In this document: in pieces, positions 12,301 to 21,300 of the stretch | Layout of the letters: each line of letters starts with the position of its first letter | Numbering within the stretch: the stretch's first letter is position 1 | From: Epiperipatus broadwayi | Taxonomy: Eukaryota; Onychophora; Udeonychophora; Euonychophora; Peripatidae | Length of the DNA: 64,000 bases | Assembly (NCBI GenBank): GCA_028023455.1 | Contig: JAQFVV010006270.1 | Coordinates: 5,544,834 to 5,608,833, forward strand | Direction: 5' to 3' | The notes under the pieces: model-generated | Told to the model about the DNA's origin: nothing | Database searches by the model: none | What the model saw: the letters and a program-made list of their open reading frames with translations, nothing else | Program-made: the position numbers and the translations under genes

Positions 12301-15300
12301 ACTAAATTTGACATTACCATTAAATCGGAATTATTTTGATATCTTCAAGAATTAATACCATTAATTTACAATCATTATAAATATAAAATAATGAAAATTA
12401 ATTTATTTTATTATCACCAATATCATTTAATTTCTACATACTGTATATGTTTTTTATTTATTCTTTACTTTAGATTAGCAGCTGCCATGTACAACTTCAT
12501 TCCAAAATATTAGATCTTTTGATGAAATTACTTAAATCACCTTTAGAAGAATTGGATGTTTTAGTTCAGGTACAAATTGTGAATCTCTATCCATCCTGAT
12601 ATGTTTTAAAATTAAATCCAAACACAAAAGCAATATTCGACTTTATTTACCTATTACAATATTGCTTTTCAGATTTACAAATACATACATACATAGTAGT
12701 ACAACTAATTAGTAGTGTTATATAGAAATATGTTCCTAGAAATGATATTTGTGATGATAATAATACATTATGTGGATATATTTGTAAGATCCATTTTCTT
12801 CATTTAAGAGAGAAGAAACAATTATAAAATAGAATTTAAATATACCCTTTTTTTAAACTTGATGCTTTAAATGAAAATTGAAACAAAATTGAAGAAATGT
12901 TATAATTTTTATACAATGATATTTAATATGCTTTTAAATTTGTAGTGTGAAATTAGTATTTTTGATAATATGATATTTTGTCATCTGATCATTGCCTTTT
13001 CATGAAATTTAAAAGGGGAGAGATGATTTTTTATCATTGGAAAAGAATATCTGTGGTGACTTCATTCTACTATTGAACATTTTAATTTGTGATGTGTAGG
13101 TGAGTCATGTTGAATTATCTAGCATCGCAAAAGTTTCTTCCTTATCGTGAAACATTCGATTTTCTTTTTAATCTTGCATGATTTTCTCACAATTCATGAT
13201 ATTTACAGTCCCAGTCATTCAAACATCAAGCAGTTTAATAATAGGTTTGAAAAGGAAATTTCACCTCTAGGTATTTGTTTTAATGATATTGTCCTCTTTT
13301 TTTTACTTTTGTTATAGAGTTCAAACTCTTAATAGCTGAAAGATATTTTTTTAATGAATTCTTTTTTTAAGAGATGAAAATCTCATTTATTTCTTCTAAT
13401 TATTTATGCTTTACAAGTTGTTATTATTTATATATATTGTAATGGTAAAAAACTCAGTAGTACAGGTTTGAACCCATCACCAATGATACACAATATATAT
13501 ATTGTATGAAATTGACATGCATACATATTGGAAAATCTTCTTTAGAATTCCAATAATAAAACAAAATTTTGATAATAATACCACTCAGTATGATGATGAT
13601 AATGATTAGGATTTATGGTCCCAAGCACTCCAAAAGTATTTTATTTGTTCTAGATTTCAATAATAAGAAACTTCAGATGCCAAACTTCCTCAAAAGCGAA
13701 ATTTTATTTAGAATACTTGTAAAATGACAGTCACTATCAATTCAAAATTATTACCGTGTCACCCTAGCATATTTGTCATTGGTTAGCATGTTCTCAAGAA
13801 TTGTGGATGATTTATAAACTAGCATATGTGCATTGACGTTATAATGTTTTAACTTGATTATAAACAAACAAACAGATTAATAAAACGAAAATGTAACAAT
13901 TTATCAATAAAGTAAAAACATACATAAGTTGGTTGTATCTATATACTAATGATTCCCAAATGCAGATCTAAAGTACATCACAATAATTAATGTCTTATCA
14001 GTTATAAAGTCTATACCTCATGATTCCAAATATAGATATAAATGATAACGTTATAATAATTAATGTCTTTATTTTTATAAGTCATGTAATATTATAAAGT
14101 GAATATCTTATCAGTCATACTATTCATGTTTACTTTTTTATAATGTCCAAACTTTGCCACTGTTTATAATCTGCTTATATAACTATGTTTAGTTATTCAT
14201 GTTAAGACCTATATCACAAGACTCCCATTTCAATACTGAGATTTATTTTCCTTTTTCTGAGAGAATAAATACAAATATTTGTGGTCTCAACCAGCTTTTT
14301 TGCTCCTAAGTGATTGTTGACCTAACTAATTTTAAATTAAGAACTATTGATTTGCGTTTGAACGTTTTTTTTAATTATCATTGTTTGTATGCCTGGTGAA
14401 ATATATTACTCTTCTTTCATTAGGGTTTTGTTACACTTTTGGTGTCTTGAACTGTAATCATTTATGATTACACGGCTCGGCACTAAAAGTGCACTAAGCC
14501 AAACAGAAAACTGATGAAAGAAGAATAACATACTTTGCCAGGCATAGTAACATATGTATGTAAAGTTACTATAAATAAACAATGAAGTGAAAAGAAAATT
14601 ACATTATTTTTTAAATAATTTTTCTTCTTTTTTTATGCATCTATTAAAAAGTTTTATGCAAGTGTCTCAAATAAATATCTACATACTTTCATTTTATTAT
14701 TTAATTTCATAATTAAGAAATATGTCAAACTAAAATATGTATTAATACAAGTGTATCCCATTAATACTTTAACATGAAAAAAGTGTTTAGTTATTCTACT
14801 AATTATTAGTTTTTTTCTCAAAATATTAGTCACATGAAATTCTTGTAAAAATCTATAGTTGCATAGTAAAATAATTATGCAACGTTGAAAATTTTGGTAT
14901 GCAATATCTCGAGGAAATGTAATATGGAAAATAACTATGCGCAAAAACATATACGAGTACATTTAAATTCTGAATAAAGTTTGCAGTTTTTGCCTAGTGC
15001 ACTTTTGACTAAGTTATATTAGTCATGATCGGATATATCTATGTTGACAATTCTGTAGAACTAAAACTTATTTAACTTAAATGTATAACTATTTGATAGA
15101 TATATTCTTCATAACATAGTCACTTTTTTATTTGTAAAATTATATACATATTAATCAGATGTAAGCTGTTATGATCTCTTCCAGAGTATTTTCATGTCTT
15201 TCTATTTCCTGTTTTGCCAGATTATCATTTTTCTTAGCATCTATCATGAAACCAGCGTTTTTTTTCTATCATAAGAATGTGTCTAGTCTTTCTTCTGTGT

Positions 15301-18300
15301 GTGTGTTTTCATCATGTTTGCTTTTGAAAAAGAAAAAAAAATCCTCAAATCTTCAATCACTTTTATTCTCATTTGCTCCATATTCATATTTTATTTATGT
15401 CTGTATGATTAAATAAATTAAATCATTTTATTTTTCTTCCAAATACAATTGATATATTTCAGTTATTTCTGTTTTAGTTGGAACTGAAGAAAACACTTCT
15501 AGATAGAATGGTCCATCTGCTGAGTCGTGGTTACGTTGTTCCTGTTGTCAGCTACATTCGGAAATGCTGGGAAAAGCAGGATACTGATATATCTTTAATT
15601 AGACATTTCGTCACGGAGGTTAGTTAGTTCTTTGCTGTTTTCTGTTACGTATTTCAGGTTTGATTAAATAAAACAAAGTTTTTCAAATATTTGGATCAAT
15701 TTCTGAAGAAAGTAAAGCACTTGGAATATTATTAATTTAACAAATAGTCATTTGGTATCATTTTACTACTTAAAATTAAATAATGAAACAAGTGTATTCT
15801 TTCTTTTTATCCTTAATTTTGAAAATTAGTTTTCATTGCTGTGATAATTGAAATAAATTTAGTACACACTAAATGTATAGTTGTTGTTTTTTAATCCCGC
15901 TTCTAATGAAACTGAATAGTGATTATAAAAATATCCATTTCTTCTGTTTTGGATTACTTTTGACTGCAGATGAAAGAGTTGAAAATATATGTTCTAAGTT
16001 AAATGTTATATTTCTATTTTTATGTGTCAATAGAAAAAAGAAAAGCTTTCCAATGGGATAATCTGAACAAGGGTTGCAGTTTTGTTTTTTTTTTCCTCTC
16101 GTGTCATAGCATCAGCCCGGAAGCGAACCCGCTACCCGGGACAACTGCTTGTAAAGAAGCTGTCGCTGACCTCTCAACCACCAATGTTTGACCAAAGGTT
16201 GCAGTTGGAGTGGAGTGGGAATTAGACATTTAATGATAACACAATTTTTTTACATTAGGCTATTTTTGCTTAAAATGAAGTCTTAATGTAAATATTTAAT
16301 AAGAACCTTTGCTTTCATGTTAATTTTATAATTTAATGTAATAATATAACTTTTCTTGCTCTTTCGGCACTAATAACTTCATTGTATTCCTGCAAATATT
16401 ATTTAGTTATTCAATCTACATTCAGAATTATCAGGTAGTTGTTTGAGCTGAGTTCAAAAAGATAACGCCTTGTATGATCAAGAAATTATGCAGAAAACTT
16501 TTTTTTTTAATGGATTTTTACATTTACTGTTCAAAGTATAATTCTTAGGAGTTATTTGACAGTTCCTATTTGATAGATCAGTTTAAATATATAATAATTT
16601 TTAATTATATTTAAAAATACATTACATATGCACAGAGTAACTTTTTGCATTTACCTGCTTAAACAAAATCTCAAAAAAATGAAACATAGCATTTGCTTTT
16701 ATTAGATGTTGTTCAAAACAGTCTTGAAAGTTGCCATTTAATAAATTATTTTATATGCAAGATTCGAACTCAGACTTTCACCCGACCTACAGCTTGAATC
16801 CCGCATATATACACATATAAATGCAGGTGTAAGCCTGTACAACGTATTAATACATTATTTTAGAAAACTGCCTTCTAACTTTCACATTTGTCCAAGTTTA
16901 TTTTAGTCTTCCTACAGGAGCAATACATTAATATTGAATGATATGATCTGAGAACAAAGACAGTTTAAGGTGACAAGTAATTTGACTGAGAAATAACACT
17001 TGATGATTATGAAACTTTGTAAATGTCATCAATTGATCTATCAAAATAAATCGTAATAGTCATAGCTGTCATGCAAAACAGAATTTAAAATGTGATCAGA
17101 ATTTTAAGATCTTTTTAAATTGTTCTTCACAGCATTGCTATCGAGTAGAAAAATCTTCTTGTTAAATTCTCTGTCCCAGTGCTTAAGATCTGATTGGTTA
17201 CTAATAGTCACAAGCGCTTGAGAAGTTTGCACTCTCAATTTTTATATATATAAGCATTTGATATTGCCAAGACCCTTAAACAGTACTAATGTTTTATAAA
17301 ATATATAAGCATTTGTATCGTAATGTGAACCAATACATTGAAGAATATCTAATTGGGTTTTTTGTTTAAGAATATTTGAGGTTAATATAAAGTTTGTTTT
17401 TTAAATATGTAAAAATTTTACTAAAGATTAGTGACCATCTCCATATGTATTTACGAGATCTGTGACTCGTAAATTTGTTACATATTATTACTAAACATTT
17501 ATATATTTTTTTCAAAATTAATGCACACTAAATAACAAATATGGCTTCAGTATTGCTTGTTTTAGCGTTGCATGAATGTTATATAAATTTTTATATTTTG
17601 TACAAATTATTCTGTTTGTGTATTTAAATACATACAGTGATCAATAATTAGTATTTAATAATAAATAATGTATCCTTATCTATTGTATAAACTTAATTTC
17701 AACGTGAACTTGAGTTTGTTTTGATTAACTCATATTTATGTTAGGATAAGCATTTTTTAATTAATATATTAGATTCTTAAAACAGTTAAAACTCTCCATA
17801 CAGAAGTGCTACTCAGTGCAAGCCAGAGTAAATAATGGATGCAAGAGCCTATTCATCCAATATCCCCAGACTAGTTTCTAGCTTGTGGCTTTCATCAGTG
17901 AGGAGCCTTGGATCTGATAGCACTGCACTTAGATCTTAGGATCTAATGCAACCCACTAGTAGCAACCTTTTATCTCTACTTAATTACAAAACTACGAGTC
18001 TAGAATTGAAAACATAATATTTTCAATCCAAGCTCATTAGCTTATATAGTCGTATAGATCTGATTTCAGTTCAGTACCCATACATTTTGTTGTCTTTGAT
18101 TGTTTAATAACCATAGCCATCACTATCTTATTAGGCAGGATTGGTATTAAACCATGATCACCATTTCTTATGCTTGCTAAAGCTGTTAAAACAGGCAAAA
18201 CTCTCCATACAGTAGTGCCACTTACTTGAGCATTGTTTAGCCCAAGTGATTGAATCATCCATGGTAAAATAAATTATGCTTATCAGCCAAATACAGAGGT

Positions 18301-21300
18301 AAAAATAGGTTTATTACTTATTGTAATTTAATCTTACTTCACCAAAGAGTTGAAGCCCATAATTTTTTTTTTTTGACAGTCCACATATTTTTTTAATATA
18401 ATGCAGATCTTTGAGGGCTGAAACAGTAACTCACAGATTTTGATTTTGTGGATTTCACTTTCATCTTTTTTTAAGTATGCAGTTTTGATTGCAATATCTG
18501 TAAACTATACATTTGTGGATATTCAGCATGTGCATGTTTTGGTCAGACTTTTATAGCCATATTTGCCTGTCAAATAAGTTATGTTATTTTTTGAAATCAA
18601 TCAAGTTGGACCAACCAAAGCATTATACTGATCCAAACAGGCATTTTTAATAACCAATAAACTTCTCTATGAAGCAATAAGTGATTGAATTCTTTATTGT
18701 TTTTAATACAAAGTTTTTCAAATAATCTGTCATTCAAAAGAATTGCTTCTGATTTTATTCATTGCTGTAATGATGTAATATAGTGACCCCTGTAGAAGTT
18801 CACTCCGATTTTTTGCAAATAGATCCTGGCAAATACTTTATAGTGTCCTATCATTGCAAGAACATCGTCATCAGTACAAAATTATCCCGAGGATTTATTT
18901 TCTTTTAAAAAAAAAACTTTTCCAATGCACAAAGAAAAAAATTGCCAAGAATTATTATTTGCTAAAAATTTGTCAATTGTTAACATAGAAGACTCAATAA
19001 ATCATGCATTGATAAGTTTTTCTTGAATGTGTAAAAAAAAAATTATTCCAAATTTGCAAAAAAATTCTTCAGAAGATATTATACGATGTCATTAAAACAA
19101 TTCTCTGAAAGACAAATTGTTTGAACAACTGTAGTAAAAACAATGAATTCAATCACTTGCCAGTTCATTGGTTATTAAATGGTGTCTGTTTGGATAGGTT
19201 TTACAATCTCTTTGATTTAATGCTAGTTCCTTCAAATCAGGAACGATGCTTAACAAACCAACTTGATTGATTCTAAAAATGACATAGCTTATTTGACACA
19301 CTTGTTCAATAAATTTATAATTCCAAGATAATAAACTGAATTTAATCAAAACAAATACTTTCTGTGTTTGGCAAAACTTCTATACAAGCAAATATTTAAG
19401 ATGAAGGGAATTCAGCCAGTTTCCATATTGATCAAAATAGAAAAAAAAAAAAAGAATTGGCAACATTTGGAAATCTCTATTCTGAGTTCAATCAACAATT
19501 CAAAATTATTCTTAAACTGAACGTAGCCGATAGAGTTTTGGGTATTTTTCCATATACAAATAGAAGTATCGCGAAGATTACAAGAACTGATAGAAGTAAT
19601 AAACGAGGAATTGGAAATCAATTTAAAGATGGCTAATAGTTTTAATTGCAGAAACAGATATGGGTTATAGTGCAAAAGTTAAATGTATTTCTTTCATCTT
19701 ATTTAGCAGAATATGGTTCAATGTGATCACAAATCTGTTAACTGAAAAAAAGAAACTGATTGCAAGTAGCTAATTGTGTTGATTTAAAAATGCTGCTGAC
19801 AAAAAGAGTCAAAAATAAATTGATAGCAAAGCACAAGGTTCATCCTTTTCATTAAGGGTTTTTTTATGTTATTCATAATGCAAATATGATTGATTTGTAA
19901 AAAAATTATAATTTGATAAACTTTGACATTTTATTTGCATCTTTCTTTACAACAGGACTGAGGGAGTTTTTTTTTTTTTTTGGAGGGGGGGGAGGGGCTT
20001 TTTCTCTGAAAAGGGAATAGTAAATAAGTTTGGGAAACTGGTTCATATTGTCAAGTCTGATTGTGTTTTGTTTGTATTACTTTCATTAATTTTTATTATT
20101 TGTCAAAAAATTATAAACATATATGTATAACTATCGTTCATTAATAATTATTTAATATATTGGCATAGGTATTGGACATTATAGCACCTCCTTACACATC
20201 TGAATTTGTACAACTCTTTCTCCCTCTAGTAGAAAATGAAGATATTACTGGACCGCTAAAAAATGAAAGTGATTCTGATCCTGTTGCAGATTTTATTGGT
20301 GAGAATTTTATTCATATATTTTTTCATTTTATATTGTTTTTTCCCCCAAACTCCACATATACTAACAAGTGTTTTGCATAACGTTAAAAATGCACATTAT
20401 TATTATTTGATATAATAAATTCTGGCAACTTTTGAATAGCATTCCTACAAGATGGACTTACCTTTTGTTTAGCTTTATTTTGAGCAGTTCTAAATGAAAG
20501 GTTCATTCATTCTTTTGATCATGTGATCCACTTTATCATCCTGTTCTTTTTTTTTTTATTACATTTTTTAAAATAAATTACATTATCTCAAAATAATTTC
20601 CATCTCATCATTTGTGTTTCAAGTGAGATTCCAAGTCTATTCTTGCTGTCCATAGTATTTTCCAAATTTTTCACTACGCTCACTACAATTAAAAATTGTT
20701 CAAATTTCACAGTCGTAGAACATCAACGGGAAATACCATGGCTTAAATTCTAATCTTAAATTTTAAATATTTGTCTCTTCATGTAAAAATCTTTTGCAAG
20801 TTTTTCGTGGGAATTGATCCAACAGAGTAAAACTTATCGCTTCTACATCATCATTAATTTGAAAGTCAACCTATCTAACATACAATAAGTTCATATTCAT
20901 TAGTTTGAGTAAGATAGTACGGGCCTCTACAAATCTTTAACAGTCTTAAGGTGATAGCTTTAATATATATTCCTATTCATTAGTTTGAAAATTATAAGCA
21001 TAATTAATTTTTGATGGCTTACATCAGTCTGCAGCTAAGAAATATTTTAAGATGTTTTTTGAACACATGTATTTCATATACCTATTTGTACATAAAATTA
21101 AATGAAATATTCATTTTACATTGATAAACTCTTTAACACTGGAAGTTCCTATAAGATTGATTGTATGAAGCCTAGACGTTTACAATGCCTTGAAGAAAAC
21201 TGCAGTGAAAGCATCCTTGATAAATATAGGTCAGACTGGTCAATGATGAGTAAAACTAAGGAAAACATTTCAAAAATTTGTTGAATTGTGCATCGATATC

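Larger units (their letters stand above)
5689..12473 (+). other. NELFCD intron, 6.8 kb, rich in inverted-repeat elements
   Basis: This is the longest complete intron in the window. It holds a long direct repeat (7347-7446 and 7715-7817), a stretch near 8.4-9.0 kb resembling the repeat units at 48.5-58 kb, and a possible hAT terminus at 9223-9243. It also holds an imperfect inverted-repeat pair (9400-9445 and 10120-10165), two near-perfect hairpin elements (10555-10724 and 10781-11075) and a SINE at 12125-12220. Confidence 0.8.
15619..20168 (+). other. NELFCD intron, 4.5 kb, with SINE, dispersed repeat and hAT remnant
   Basis: This intron holds a SINE with target duplications (16082-16193), a tRNA-like remnant (16755-16800), one copy of a roughly 0.4-kb dispersed repeat (17768-18235), and the C-terminal part of a decayed hAT transposase on the + strand (19140-19855). 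Confidence 0.8.

Noticed and set aside
14654-14962. 102-codon ORF on the - strand
   Set aside because: It is low-complexity, hydrophobic and AT-driven, with no flanking splice signals matched to any frame.
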